A DNA stretch of 25,720 bases from Thermohalobaculum sp050331335 (GCA_050331335.1 JBHJGY010000017.1:1-25720), one strand, 5' to 3'; shown: positions 7,911-16,688, numbered from the stretch's first letter. The notes: generated by a model not told the origin, from the sequence alone. A program made the numbers and translations.

Positions 7911-9679
7911 GCGGCGGCCCTCACGCGGTGTCCGGGTGCGATATCGATAAAGCCTGGCGCGGCCTCGCCTCGATAGCCGAAGGGTGCGGGCCAGGCGTCA
8001 GGCTCCCCGGCGCCCTGGGCCACGAGTTTGAGATCGAGCTTGCGCTCGGTGTCCGGTTCGGGCGAGGCGGCGATGAGCGCCCGGGTGTAGGGATGGCGCG
8101 GATCGCCGAAGACGCAGGCCGGGTCCCCCTCCTCCACCACGCGCCCCCGGCGCATCACGAGGATCCGGTCGGCAAGTCGGCTCACCACGGTCAGGTCGTG
8201 GGAAATGAAGAGCATCGACAACCCGAACTCTGCCTTCAGCCGCTCGAGCATGTCGAGCACTTCCGCCTGGACAGACACGTCCAGCGCAGAGGTCGGTTCG
8301 TCGCAGATCAAGAGCTCCGGCTCCAGCGCAAGCGCCCGGGCAATCGCGATCCGCTGACGCTGACCGCCAGAGAAGGCATGGGGGAACCGACCGAGATGGG
8401 CCGCCGAAAGCCCGACGTGCTCCATCAGCTCCGCCGCTTTTTCTCGGCGCGTCCGCCCGGTGCCAATTCCGTGGATTTCCAGCGGCTCGGTTAGGATGTC
8501 CTGCACCGACAGCCGCGGCGACAGCGCCGCATAGGGGTCCTGGAACACCATCTGGCACGAACGGCGATACGCCTTGAGGGGTGCGCCGGTCAGCCCCGCA
8601 ATGTCCTGTGTCTGGCCCTGACGCGGGCGGAACACCATGCGCGCGCCGGGATCCGGGCTCTCCGCCCGGGTCACCAGCTTGGCCACCGTCGACTTGCCGG
8701 AGCCCGATTCGCCGACCACTGCCACCGTTTTGCCGCGGCCCAAACACAGCGCGAAATCGGCCACCGCAAGGATCGGTCGACCCGGCGCGCCGAACATGCC
8801 CGAGCGCCCCCGATAGGTCTTGGACAGCCCCGAGACCGTAAGGATAGCCCCGGCCTCTTCAGCAGGGGGACACGCGGTCAGGTGATCGGGCTGTTTCGGC
8901 GCCGCTGCGACGAGCGCTCGGGTGTAGTCGTGGCCCGGCGCCGACAGGACGCGTGCGCATGCGCCCGTCTCCATGATCCGGCCCCGGTGCATCACCACCA
9001 CCCGGTCGGCCATATTCGCGACCACCCCGAGATCGTGGGTGATCAGAATCACCGCCATGGACCTATCGCGCTGAAGGCCGCGCAGAAGCTCCAGGACCGT
9101 CGCCTGTGTGGTCACGTCGAGGGCCGTGGTCGGCTCATCGGCAATGACCAGGCGCGGTCCCGCCACCATCGCCATGGCAATCACCGCGCGCTGCCGTAAC
9201 CCACCGGACAGCTCGAAGGGGTAAGCACGGGCCGCCCGCTCCGGATCGGGGAAGCCGACCTCGCACAGCACCTCGTGCACCCGTTTGCCGGCCCCGTTAG
9301 CCATCCCGTGCACGCGCAAGACCTCACCGACCTGATCGCCGACCCGGTGCAGCGGAGACAGCGCGCTCATCGGCTCTTGGAAGATCATCGATATCGTCTG
9401 GCCGCGCAGACGCCGCAATTTCGGCGCGGACAGCTTCAGGAGATCCACCCTGCCGTCGGGACCGTCGAACAGCGCCCGGCCGCCGGTCACCCGAGCAGCC
9501 CTGGGCAAGAGCCCCATCAGCGCCTTGGCGCTGATCGTCTTGCCAGAGCCGGATTCGCCAACAAGTGCGAGGGTCTCGCCGGGCGCGACGCTGAACGAGA
9601 CACCATCGACGACCGACGGTCCGGACTGCCCGAACGCGATCTTCAACCCGTCCACCTCGAGCAGCGGGGCAGCCGCCAT
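7907..9679 (-). CDS. Fused two-domain ABC importer ATPase (DppD-DppF type)
   Basis: A single 590-residue chain holds both nucleotide-binding domains of the importer. Domain 1 has Walker A GESGSGKT (41-48), Q-loop FQEP, signature LSGGLRQR (157-164), Walker B LVIADEPTTALD (177-188) and switch His215. Domain 2 has GESGSGKS (323-330), FSGGQRQR (436-443), LLICDEPTSALD (456-467) and His494. Each domain ends in the oligopeptide-family tail (GHDYTRALVAAAP, RHPYTRALIAASPEPD). The reading frame is open 200 codons further upstream, but the ATG at 9679 is the likely start: GGGGGA is six bases before it and domain homology begins there. First gene of the operon, it ends in an ATGA overlap with the binding-protein gene. 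Both domains look catalytically complete. Confidence 0.94.
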   Translation of the reverse strand: MAAAPLLEVDGLKIAFGQSGPSVVDGVSFSVAPGETLALVGESGSGKTISAKALMGLLPRAARVTGGRALFDGPDGRVDLLKLSAPKLRRLRGQTISMIFQEPMSALSPLHRVGDQVGEVLRVHGMANGAGKRVHEVLCEVGFPDPERAARAYPFELSGGLRQRAVIAMAMVAGPRLVIADEPTTALDVTTQATVLELLRGLQRDRSMAVILITHDLGVVANMADRVVVMHRGRIMETGACARVLSAPGHDYTRALVAAAPKQPDHLTACPPAEEAGAILTVSGLSKTYRGRSGMFGAPGRPILAVADFALCLGRGKTVAVVGESGSGKSTVAKLVTRAESPDPGARMVFRPRQGQTQDIAGLTGAPLKAYRRSCQMVFQDPYAALSPRLSVQDILTEPLEIHGIGTGRTRREKAAELMEHVGLSAAHLGRFPHAFSGGQRQRIAIARALALEPELLICDEPTSALDVSVQAEVLDMLERLKAEFGLSMLFISHDLTVVSRLADRILVMRRGRVVEEGDPACVFGDPRHPYTRALIAASPEPDTERKLDLKLVAQGAGEPDAWPAPFGYRGEAAPGFIDIAPGHRVRAAA

Positions 9680-9865
9680 TTGCAATCCCCCATGTCCCGG
9701 TGTTGCGGCCAGACCCTGCGCGAGAGCGCCGCCAGACGCAAGCCGAAACACCCGCTGGCGGCCCGTCGAACGGAACAGTTCCGGCCCACACCGGCCCGGC
9801 GCTTGCCCGGGCGCAACATCAGGCGCTAGGACAGCTGTGGGGACGCATGTTCTTGGGAGGAACCG
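9680..9865. promoter_or_regulatory. Divergent control region between transporter operon and DUF4261-like gene
   Basis: Transcription of both flanking units must start in or near these 186 bases. The clearest structure is the inverted repeat CGGAAC-A-GTTCCG (9771-9783), a plausible operator. The plus strand has TTGCCC and CTAGGA 17 bases apart, only a poor promoter match. No convincing minus-strand promoter was found by eye. Confidence 0.35.
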
Positions 9866-10666
9866 ATGGAACCGACTGGCAGTCTTGGCTTGATGTGCCT
9901 GATCGCCACCAACACCGCGGCCCCGGTCGATCTCTTCGCAGTGCGCCGGGCCGCGCAAGCTGTTGCACCCGGTGTGGGGCTCACCATCGAGCGGCGCAAG
10001 GCACCGCCGGCTGAAACCGGCTTGATGATCTGGGTCGATGGCGAGCAGATCGCGCTGCATGCCGGTCCGGGACGCATCCCAGAGCGGGAGTATGGCGATG
10101 CGGTGATCGGCAATCTGCTCTGGCCAGAGGCGGGCGATGCGATGGCTCGACACCGTGGGACCGTGACGCTCTGCGCCGTTCGCGCCGCGGCCGATCGGGC
10201 GGAGCTGATCGCGCAAGCGGCAGCGCTTACTCGGCTTGCGGCGATCCTGGCCGAGGCAACCCAAGCTTGTGGCGCCCATTGGATCGGCACCCAGGCCATG
10301 GTCTCACCGCAACGGCTCAAGGACGCCGCGACAGAACTCGCAGGCCATCGGATGCCGGCGGATCTGTGGATCGGATTTCGCTTCGTCGAATTGCCGGGCG
10401 CGGGCGCCTTAGGCCCGGCGGTGCGGACCCACAACGCGCGTCCCTATCTCGGCCACGAGATCGAGTTGCCGCCGATGCCCTCGCCAGATCGCATCGGTCC
10501 CATCCGACTGCTCTACGCGGCGGTCCAGATGCTGCTGGGTCAGGCCGAGGAACCCTATCACGGGCAACTCGGCCGGATACCGGGGGAGCAGGCAGTGCGC
10601 TTCCAGCTGGCGATCGGCGCCGGCACGCCCGCAGGCGTCGCGCGCATCGAAATCCTAGAAGACTGA
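9866..10666 (+). CDS. DUF4261-like protein
   Basis: This is a 266-residue soluble protein without signal peptide or membrane helices. GGGAGG five bases before the ATG supports the start. The sequence follows the pattern I associate with DUF4261 proteins: an N-terminal strand with LIWVDG-like GLMIWVDGEQIAL (about 52-64), an AxxHRGTVTLCAV strand (about 93-105), a helix LTRLAAILAEATQACGAHWIGTQ, then PADLWIGFRF and THNARPYLGHEIELPP, and a C-terminal alpha/beta segment. No catalytic motif is evident and the molecular role of the family is unknown to me. It stands alone, divergent from the transporter and convergent with the DUF1285 gene, so the neighbours give little hint. The family assignment is by eye. 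Confidence 0.75.
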   Translation: MEPTGSLGLMCLIATNTAAPVDLFAVRRAAQAVAPGVGLTIERRKAPPAETGLMIWVDGEQIALHAGPGRIPEREYGDAVIGNLLWPEAGDAMARHRGTVTLCAVRAAADRAELIAQAAALTRLAAILAEATQACGAHWIGTQAMVSPQRLKDAATELAGHRMPADLWIGFRFVELPGAGALGPAVRTHNARPYLGHEIELPPMPSPDRIGPIRLLYAAVQMLLGQAEEPYHGQLGRIPGEQAVRFQLAIGAGTPAGVARIEILED

Positions 10667-10671
10667 TCCGA

Positions 10672-10702
10672 CGCAGGCCCCTCACGAAAGGGCACCCCTG
10701 CG
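10672..10702. terminator. Hairpin between convergent genes
   Basis: CGCAGG (10672-10677) pairs with CCTGCG (10697-10702). Inside it CCCT (10679-10682) pairs with AGGG (10689-10692) around a six-base loop. The structure lies in the 42-base gap between two convergent stop codons, where a two-way terminator is expected. No strong T-run follows on either strand. Confidence 0.4.
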
Positions 10703-10708
10703 CGGGGC

Positions 10709-11338
10709 TTAGAACTCCGGCAACTCGGCTGCGGGAATCACCGGGAAGAACACGCCGCAGGAGCGCAGGCCAAACCAGTCCGCGCCCTCATGGGCCTCGA
10801 TCTCGCCCAACTCGACCAGCCGGTAGAAGCTCTTGCGGTCGATCAGCGCTTCGAGCCCGGCGCGGACATGGACATATGGCGCAGGCTCCCCGGTCTCGGG
10901 GTCGCGTACCACCCGGATCGGGTTTTGCGCGCCAGCGACGGCGCGCTCGCCAAGACTGGTCACGAAAGTCAGGCGGCGCGCGGCGCCGTCGCCTTCGGCC
11001 TCCACATCCACCGCAAGAAAAGGCGCATCATCAACCTTGATGCCGATTTTCTCGACCGGCGTGACCAGGAAATACTTCCCGTCTTCGAGCTTCAGAACAG
11101 AGGCAAAGAGGCGGACGAGTTCCTCCCGCCCAATGGGCGTGCCGAGATACCACCACTTGCCATCGCGCGCGATGCGAATGTCCAGGTCGCCGCAATAGGG
11201 GGGGTTCCACAGATGCACCGGCGCCGGGCCGCCCCGGCTGCCCTGAAGCTTGCTCACGGCTTTGGCAATATCTTCCGCTTTGCCCGGATCCTGAGCGTGC
11301 GCCGGCCCTGCCGAGGCGGGTTTTTCCGGTATCGACAT
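10709..11338 (-). CDS. DUF1285 family protein
   Basis: This 209-residue cytosolic protein carries the DUF1285 core: PVHLWNPPYCGDLDIRI (about 40-56), GKWWYLGTPIGREELVRLFASVLKLEDGKYFLVTPVEKIGIKVDDAPF (about 60-107), then TFVTSLGE and the C-terminal GLEALIDRKSFYRLVELGE segment. The first 40 residues are variable and Ala/Pro-rich. I chose ATG 11338 because AGGGGG sits five bases upstream; the frame is open further but without protein-like sequence. The biochemical function of the family is not known. It diverges across 103 bases from the MoxR ATPase gene, and I recall this pairing in other alphaproteobacteria, which suggests a shared control region and perhaps a shared pathway. Confidence 0.9.
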   Translation of the reverse strand: MSIPEKPASAGPAHAQDPGKAEDIAKAVSKLQGSRGGPAPVHLWNPPYCGDLDIRIARDGKWWYLGTPIGREELVRLFASVLKLEDGKYFLVTPVEKIGIKVDDAPFLAVDVEAEGDGAARRLTFVTSLGERAVAGAQNPIRVVRDPETGEPAPYVHVRAGLEALIDRKSFYRLVELGEIEAHEGADWFGLRSCGVFFPVIPAAELPEF

Positions 11339-11441
11339 CGCTGCCCCCTGTTGCCTTTCCCGCATGCCTCTTAGGTATGAGGAAATGAGGGGGCGTCCAA
11401 CCACCCCCGCCCAGGTGACAGACCGAGGAGCAAAATCCCTG
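11339..11441. promoter_or_regulatory. Divergent promoter region, DUF1285 and MoxR cluster
   Basis: This is the only gap before the MoxR cluster, so its promoter should lie here. On the plus strand TTGCCT (11351-11356) and AGGTAT (11373-11378) are 16 bases apart, a moderate match that would leave a leader of about 57 bases. The minus-strand promoter for DUF1285 must overlap it or lie inside the MoxR gene. Prediction only. Confidence 0.35.
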
Positions 11442-12452
11442 ATGCCCCAGCCCGAGACATTGGATCCGATCGCCCAAATCGAGGCTGCCACCGCCCGGCT
11501 GCAGGAAGCCCGTCTCCAGATCGCCAAGCGCATCGTCGGGCAGCAGGAGGTCGTAACGCTTGCCCTGACCACGATCCTTTCCGGTGGGCACGCGCTTCTG
11601 GTCGGCGTCCCGGGGCTTGCCAAGACCCGCCTTGTCGAGACGCTGGGCACCGTACTCGGTCTCGACAACAACCGTATCCAGTTCACGCCGGATCTCATGC
11701 CCGCGGACATCCTCGGCTCGGAGGTGCTCGAGACCGGAGCCGACGGCAGTCGTGCCTTCAAATTCATCGAAGGGCCGATCTTCACGCGGCTTCTGATGGC
11801 AGACGAGATCAACCGCGCTTCTCCCCGGACCCAATCGGCCCTGTTGCAAGCGATGCAAGAAAAATCGGTCACCGTCGCGGGGCAGCACCGGGCGTTGGCG
11901 AAACCGTTCCATGTGCTCGCGACCCAAAACCCGATCGAACAGGAAGGGACCTACCCGCTTCCCGAGGCACAGCTCGACCGGTTCTTGGTGCAGATCGATG
12001 TCGACTACCCCACCCGCGACGAAGAGCGCGAGATCCTATTGGCCACCACAGGGGCAGAGGAGGCCCAGGCTGAGCCGGTGTTCTCGCCGGATGAGTTGAT
12101 CGAGCTTCAGGGCCTCGTGCGCCGGATGCCGGCCGGGGAGAGCGTCGTCGAGGCGATCCTGAGCCTGGTGCGCGCGGCCCGGCCGACCGGCCACGAGGCC
12201 CATCCGGCAGCCGTCGAGCGCCTCGCCTTCGGCCCTGGGCCACGGGCGGCACAGGCCCTGATGTTGGCGGTGCGCGCACGGGCGCTGCTCGAGGGACGGT
12301 TGGCCCCCTCGGTCGAGGATGTGCGGGCGCTGGCGGTCCCGGCCATGGAGCATCGCATGGCGCTCACCTTTGCCGCGCGGGCCGAGGGCGTTCAGCTGCG
12401 GGACATCATAGACGAGATCCTCGCCGGTCAGACCCTCGAGGCGGCCGCTTGA
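11442..12452 (+). CDS. MoxR-type AAA+ ATPase
   Basis: This 336-residue cytosolic AAA+ ATPase belongs to the MoxR group, proteins that act with von Willebrand A partners as chaperone-like remodelling machines. Walker A is GVPGLAKT (55-62), with the Leu-Ala variation usual for MoxR. Walker B is MADEINRA (119-126), followed by TQSALLQAMQEKSVT and the sensor region ATQNPIEQEGTYPLPEAQLDRF. The C-terminal helical lid ends in an AMEHRMALTFAARAEG motif. The ATG at 11442 was chosen over an in-frame one at 11364 because homology begins near it and GAGGAG lies 11 bases upstream, a slightly long spacing. Its stop overlaps the next start as TTGA. Adjacent DUF58 and vWA-like genes are its probable partners. 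Confidence 0.95.
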   Translation: MPQPETLDPIAQIEAATARLQEARLQIAKRIVGQQEVVTLALTTILSGGHALLVGVPGLAKTRLVETLGTVLGLDNNRIQFTPDLMPADILGSEVLETGADGSRAFKFIEGPIFTRLLMADEINRASPRTQSALLQAMQEKSVTVAGQHRALAKPFHVLATQNPIEQEGTYPLPEAQLDRFLVQIDVDYPTRDEEREILLATTGAEEAQAEPVFSPDELIELQGLVRRMPAGESVVEAILSLVRAARPTGHEAHPAAVERLAFGPGPRAAQALMLAVRARALLEGRLAPSVEDVRALAVPAMEHRMALTFAARAEGVQLRDIIDEILAGQTLEAAA

Positions 12453-12973
12453 CGCGCGCCGTCTCACCGCTTGCCGCAGCCATCCTCCTCTCTCGCGCTG
12501 CCGCCGCCGACCAGCCCGAGCCGGTCGCTCTCTTTTCGGCCGCCTGTCTCGACACTCTGCCCGCCTTTTCCCGCGCGGCCGAGGTGTTCGTCGCCGCGGG
12601 CTGGGCCGAAGATTTCGGCATGAGAGATCTAGTGCCGGGCCGTGCGTTCGGCAGCACGATGGACGGGCAAGGCATGGTCGAGACCGAGATTACCGCCGCC
12701 CTCGGCCCGGCCGCGACCTGTGCGGTTTTCGCCGGCCCCAGCGTAAGGGTCGGGGACGCAGTCGAGCGAATCGATGCGGCGATCCGCGATCTGACCGGCC
12801 TCGAAAACCCTCCCGAGTGCTTTTCCATGGGTCCGGTCGAGAGCTGCACTTGGCTATGGCAGGATCGGACCGGCTGCCGGATCGTAACTTCGGCAACCGC
12901 CGATGCCAGCTTGAAATCCGTTGTCGCCTTGTCGATCGAGACCGACACCGACTGCTCGGAGGTGCCCCGATGA
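12449..12973 (+). CDS. Small secreted six-cysteine protein within the MoxR cluster
   Basis: The 174-residue product is predicted to be exported: Arg3, a hydrophobic stretch (about 5-15) and an AAA-D cleavage site near residue 20. The mature part has six cysteines (33, 91, 124, 133, 143, 169), suiting periplasmic disulfides, and no recognisable catalytic motif. The start is a TTG that shares bases with the MoxR stop codon (TTGA); the next in-frame ATG is far downstream and would remove the signal, so TTG is the best choice. The stop overlaps the DUF58 ATG as ATGA. Coupled translation on both sides argues that it is part of the MoxR system, for instance a periplasmic substrate or sensor, though that is inference. 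I do not recognise the family. Confidence 0.8.
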   Translation: MTRAVSPLAAAILLSRAAAADQPEPVALFSAACLDTLPAFSRAAEVFVAAGWAEDFGMRDLVPGRAFGSTMDGQGMVETEITAALGPAATCAVFAGPSVRVGDAVERIDAAIRDLTGLENPPECFSMGPVESCTWLWQDRTGCRIVTSATADASLKSVVALSIETDTDCSEVPR

Positions 12974-13854
12974 CGGCAGTGGATCGCGACAAGGCGGCTT
13001 GGCTCAGACGCGACGCGGAGCGGATCTCCGGCAGCCTGCCGCCGCTTCTTGTCGAGGCCGAACACCTGGCGCGCTCGATGGTTGCGGGCGTGCATGGGCG
13101 CCGCCGCGCGGGGCCGGGCGAGACATTCTGGCAGTATCGGCCCGCCCATCCCGGCGACACGCTGGCGCAGATCGACTGGCGCCGCTCCGCGCGGTCGGAT
13201 CGGTTGTTCGTGCGGGAAATGGAGTGGGAATCTGCCGAGACGGTTATGGTCTGGGCTGACACCTCCGCCGCGATGCAGTTCAAATCGGCCGCTGCCCCGC
13301 GGACCAAAGCCGCCCGTGCCGCCCTACTGGCTCTTGCGCTGGGGGTGCTGCTGACCCGTGGTGACGAGCGGGTGGGTCTGCTTGGCACGGATGCAGAGCC
13401 GCCCCGCTCCGGCCAGACGCAACTGCTGCGGATGGCCGCCATTTTGACCGGCCCGGAGGAGGCGGCCGAATATGGGCAGATCCCCAAAATCCTCACGCCG
13501 AGGGTGGGGCGCGCGGTCTATCTCTCCGACTTTCTCGGACCGGCGGAAGACATGCTGCCGGCGATCTCCCATGCCGCGGGTCAAGGGATCGGGGGGGTGC
13601 TGCTCCAGATCCTTGACCCTGCGGAGGTGGAGTTTCCCTTCGCAGGGCGGACGCGGTTCGAAAGCCTCGGCGGCTCGATCCGCTATGACAGCGAGCAGGC
13701 CAAGAGCCTGCGCGCTGCCTACGGCGATCGGCTGGCGGAGCGGCGCGACCTGCTGGTCAGATCGGCCCGGGGCTGGCAGTTGATTACGCATCGCACCGAC
13801 GAAAGTCCCCGGCGCGCGTTGCTCGCCCTCTATCGGAGCCTCGGAGGCGCCTGA
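12970..13854 (+). CDS. DUF58 protein (MoxR partner)
   Basis: This is a 294-residue protein of the DUF58 family, the usual companion of MoxR ATPases. The hallmark segment is RRRAGPGETFWQYRPAHPGD followed by QIDWRRSARSDRLFVREME (about 40-80). It leads into a vWA-like strand VMVWADTSAAM, where the third metal-site serine of the DxSxS motif is replaced by alanine. No membrane helix precedes the hallmark, unlike longer DUF58 proteins, so it is probably cytosolic or peripheral. The frame is open upstream, but the ATG at 12970 overlaps the preceding stop as ATGA and gives the family's usual N terminus. Its own stop overlaps the next start as TGATG. It is likely to bridge the ATPase and the membrane proteins downstream. 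Confidence 0.93.
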   Translation: MTAVDRDKAAWLRRDAERISGSLPPLLVEAEHLARSMVAGVHGRRRAGPGETFWQYRPAHPGDTLAQIDWRRSARSDRLFVREMEWESAETVMVWADTSAAMQFKSAAAPRTKAARAALLALALGVLLTRGDERVGLLGTDAEPPRSGQTQLLRMAAILTGPEEAAEYGQIPKILTPRVGRAVYLSDFLGPAEDMLPAISHAAGQGIGGVLLQILDPAEVEFPFAGRTRFESLGGSIRYDSEQAKSLRAAYGDRLAERRDLLVRSARGWQLITHRTDESPRRALLALYRSLGGA

Positions 13855-16688
13855 TGCTCGGTTTCGGTTCGCTCGCCTTCCTCAATCCCTGGCTGCTCCT
13901 CGGTCTGTTGGCGCTGCCGATCCTTTGGTGGCTGCTCAGGGCGATCCCGCCGAGCCCACGCACCCAGCCTTTCGCGGGGGTGCGTCTGCTCTTGGGTCTT
14001 ACCGAGGACGAGCGCGAGACCGAGACCACGCCCTGGTGGCTGCTGCTGTTGCGCGCGCTCGCCGTGGCGGCGGCGTTGATCGGCTTCGCCCAGCCGGTGC
14101 TCAATCCTGGCGAACGGCTGACAGGCGGCGGCGACGGGCCGCTCCTTTTGGCGATGGATCAGGGCTGGGCTTCGGCGCCGGAATGGGCCGCCCGCAAGGC
14201 TGCGGCGCAAGCGGTGCTCGACGAGGCGCGCGAGGCCGGCCGGCCGGTGATGTTCTGGCCCCTCGCGAGCGGGGACGTGCCGCCGCCAGCCGACGCCGAC
14301 GCCGTTCGCCCGCAACTCGACGCATTGCAACCCGCCCCGTGGTCGCCTGACCGGACGGCCCTCGCAACGGCAGCCACCGCCGGGGCTTTGGCCGCGACCG
14401 AGACCGTGTGGCTCCATGATGGGCTGAACAGCCCTGAGTCGGCGGCTGCTCTGTCGGCTGCGGCGGAGCTGGGGCCTTTGCGGCTAATCGGACCGGCGGC
14501 GCCGCCGCCTGCGCTCACCCCGCCGCGTCTGGAGGAGGGCCGGCTCGTCGTCGACGTTTTGCGCGCGGGCGGGCCTGCCGAGGACGTCAGAGTGGTCGCC
14601 ATCGCGACAGAGGAAACCGGGGCCGAGCGCCGCGTCGCCGTCGCCGACGCCGCTTTCGATGACGGTGAGGATCGCGTCACCGCGGAGTTCGACTTGCCGC
14701 CGGAGCTGATCCGCCGGGTTAGCCGGGTCGTGCTGGCGGATCGTGCCAGCGCCGGCGGGGCCGCCCTGGCCACCGGAGCGATCAAGCGGGTCTCCGTCGG
14801 GATCGTCGCACCCGGAGACGAGGGCGCCGCTATTTCTCTCACCTCGCCGACGCATTATCTAACCAAGGCGCTGGAACCCCATGCCGATGTCGCGACGGGA
14901 ACCCTCGACGCAGTGCTCGCCCGGCGCCCGGCCGTTGTGCTCATGGCCGATCAAGGAGCGCTCGCGGAACCGGACCGAGAGGCGCTGCGGGGCTTTGTCG
15001 AGGACGAGGGCGGGTTGCTCATCCGCTTTGCCGGACCGCGCCTCGCCGCGGCGATCTCGGCCCGGATGGGCGCTGGGGCGATGGCTGCAGCCTATGATCC
15101 ACTCTTGCCGGTTCGGCTGCGTCGCGGGGGTCGCGTCCTGGGCGGGGCGCTTGCCTGGTCGAGCCCGCGGCGTCGCGGCACGTTCGCCGACGACGGGATT
15201 TTCCGCCGCCTCGATGCCAGCCGCGAGGTGGAGATCCGCACGCAAGTTCTCGCCGAACCCGGACCCGAACTCGCCGGGCGGGTATGGGCTACCCTCGAAG
15301 ACGGCACGCCGCTGGTCACCGGTAAAGAACTCGGTGCCGGCCGGGTGGTGTTGTTCCATGTGACCGCGGATGCGGAGTGGTCTTCGCTGCCGCTCTCCGG
15401 GCTTTTCGTGGAGATGCTCGGCCGTCTCATGACCCTGGCAACGGGCCAGGGCCAGGGATTGCCGGAACCGGACGCACTTGACGGCACCTTGTGGCGGGCG
15501 GAGACCTTGATCGGCGCCGATGGCGCCCCCCGGGCGGCCACCGGTCCGCGTGAGGCGGTTGCCGGCGAGCGGCTTGCGGCGTTGCGCGCAGGCCGAGATG
15601 TGGGACCGGGGCGCTATGCCCGCGCCGATCAGGGCGAGCGCCTGCCGGGCGACCCGGCAGAGCTTATCGTGAACCTCTACACCGCCTCGGACAGCCTTGA
15701 ACCCTTCCCGCAAGCCCCGTCCGGCGCCGTGACAGAGACGCTCGGCGGCGCCGAGGCTCAAGCTTTAGGGGCTTGGTTCCTTGTCTTTGCGCTGCTCCTC
15801 GCCATGGCGGACGTGGTGGCGACCCTCATCGTCTCAGGCAGGCTGGCGGTGCCGATCCGGGGCGCCGCCGCGACCGTCTTAATCGCGCTCCTCCTCCCGG
15901 GCGCGACAGCAGAGGCCCAGGGCGAAGACCGCGCCGCGCTTCGCCGCGCCATCGAGGCGACCGCAGAGACGACGCTTGGCTTCATCGTCACGGGCGAGCC
16001 AGAGATCGACCGGATCTCGGAACGCGCCATGATCGGCCTCGGCAATGCGCTGACCGCGCGTACGGCGATCGAGCCCGGCCCGCCTCTGGGCGTCGATCCC
16101 GAGCAGGACGCGCTGCCGTTCTTTCCCGTGCTCTATTGGCCGCTGCGGGGCGATGCGTTGCCCTCGGACACCGCGCTCACCCGCCTGTCGGAGTATCTGG
16201 CAAATGGTGGCCTGCTGGTGATCGACACGCAGAACGGCGCTTCAGGCTTCGGCAGCGCCTCGGCCACCGAGATGCGCCGGATCGCCCAAGCCCTGAACCT
16301 GCCGCCCCTCGCTCCGGTCGACGGCAACCATGTTCTCACCCGGACTTTCTATCTGTTGGACCGCTTCCCAGGGCGCTGGCGCGGCGGTCAAGTCTGGGCC
16401 GAAGCGCCGCCCCCGCGCCAACCCGGCCAGGCAGCGGACGAGGAGCGCCCGCAATTCGACCGCATCGACGACAACGTGTCCCCGGTCATCGTCGGCTCGG
16501 CGGATTGGGCGGCGGCCTGGGCGGTGGATAGCCGCGGGATGCCGCTCGTGCCGGTCGGGCGTCGCGGGGACCGCCAGCGCGAGCTGGCAACCCGTTTTGG
16601 GGTCAATCTCGTGATGTATGCGCTGACCGGCAACTACAAGTCGGACCAAGTCCACGCACCCGACGTCCTGCGCCGGCTCGGGCAATAG
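13854..16688 (+). CDS. BatA-like / DUF4159 membrane protein
   Basis: This 944-residue multi-domain inner-membrane protein begins FLNPWLLLGLLALPILWWLLR, the aerotolerance-regulator (BatA) N-terminal signature, with helices at about 10-30 and 60-80. A vWA-like domain follows in which the metal site is degenerate: MDQGWAS at 101-107 and LHDG at 187-190 in place of DxSxS and SDG. The middle (about 315-530) resembles a glutamine-amidotransferase-like fold without its catalytic cysteine. Two helices (about 638-661 and 668-685) then lead to a C-terminal DUF4159 domain (about 705-935) with PFFPVLYWPL and YLANGGLLVIDTQN. The segment before DUF4159 ends ATAEAQ, so this part may face the periplasm. GGAGG six bases before the ATG supports the start. 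Its exact role is unknown. Confidence 0.92.
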   Translation: MLGFGSLAFLNPWLLLGLLALPILWWLLRAIPPSPRTQPFAGVRLLLGLTEDERETETTPWWLLLLRALAVAAALIGFAQPVLNPGERLTGGGDGPLLLAMDQGWASAPEWAARKAAAQAVLDEAREAGRPVMFWPLASGDVPPPADADAVRPQLDALQPAPWSPDRTALATAATAGALAATETVWLHDGLNSPESAAALSAAAELGPLRLIGPAAPPPALTPPRLEEGRLVVDVLRAGGPAEDVRVVAIATEETGAERRVAVADAAFDDGEDRVTAEFDLPPELIRRVSRVVLADRASAGGAALATGAIKRVSVGIVAPGDEGAAISLTSPTHYLTKALEPHADVATGTLDAVLARRPAVVLMADQGALAEPDREALRGFVEDEGGLLIRFAGPRLAAAISARMGAGAMAAAYDPLLPVRLRRGGRVLGGALAWSSPRRRGTFADDGIFRRLDASREVEIRTQVLAEPGPELAGRVWATLEDGTPLVTGKELGAGRVVLFHVTADAEWSSLPLSGLFVEMLGRLMTLATGQGQGLPEPDALDGTLWRAETLIGADGAPRAATGPREAVAGERLAALRAGRDVGPGRYARADQGERLPGDPAELIVNLYTASDSLEPFPQAPSGAVTETLGGAEAQALGAWFLVFALLLAMADVVATLIVSGRLAVPIRGAAATVLIALLLPGATAEAQGEDRAALRRAIEATAETTLGFIVTGEPEIDRISERAMIGLGNALTARTAIEPGPPLGVDPEQDALPFFPVLYWPLRGDALPSDTALTRLSEYLANGGLLVIDTQNGASGFGSASATEMRRIAQALNLPPLAPVDGNHVLTRTFYLLDRFPGRWRGGQVWAEAPPPRQPGQAADEERPQFDRIDDNVSPVIVGSADWAAAWAVDSRGMPLVPVGRRGDRQRELATRFGVNLVMYALTGNYKSDQVHAPDVLRRLGQ

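Noticed and set aside
9680..10279. Upstream extension of the fused ATPase frame by 200 codons
   Set aside because: The extra part is antisense to the DUF4261-like gene and lacks ABC homology; a good ribosome site marks ATG 9679.
11339..11872. Upstream extension of the DUF1285 frame
   Set aside because: It runs antisense through the MoxR gene; AGGGGG before ATG 11338 sets the start.
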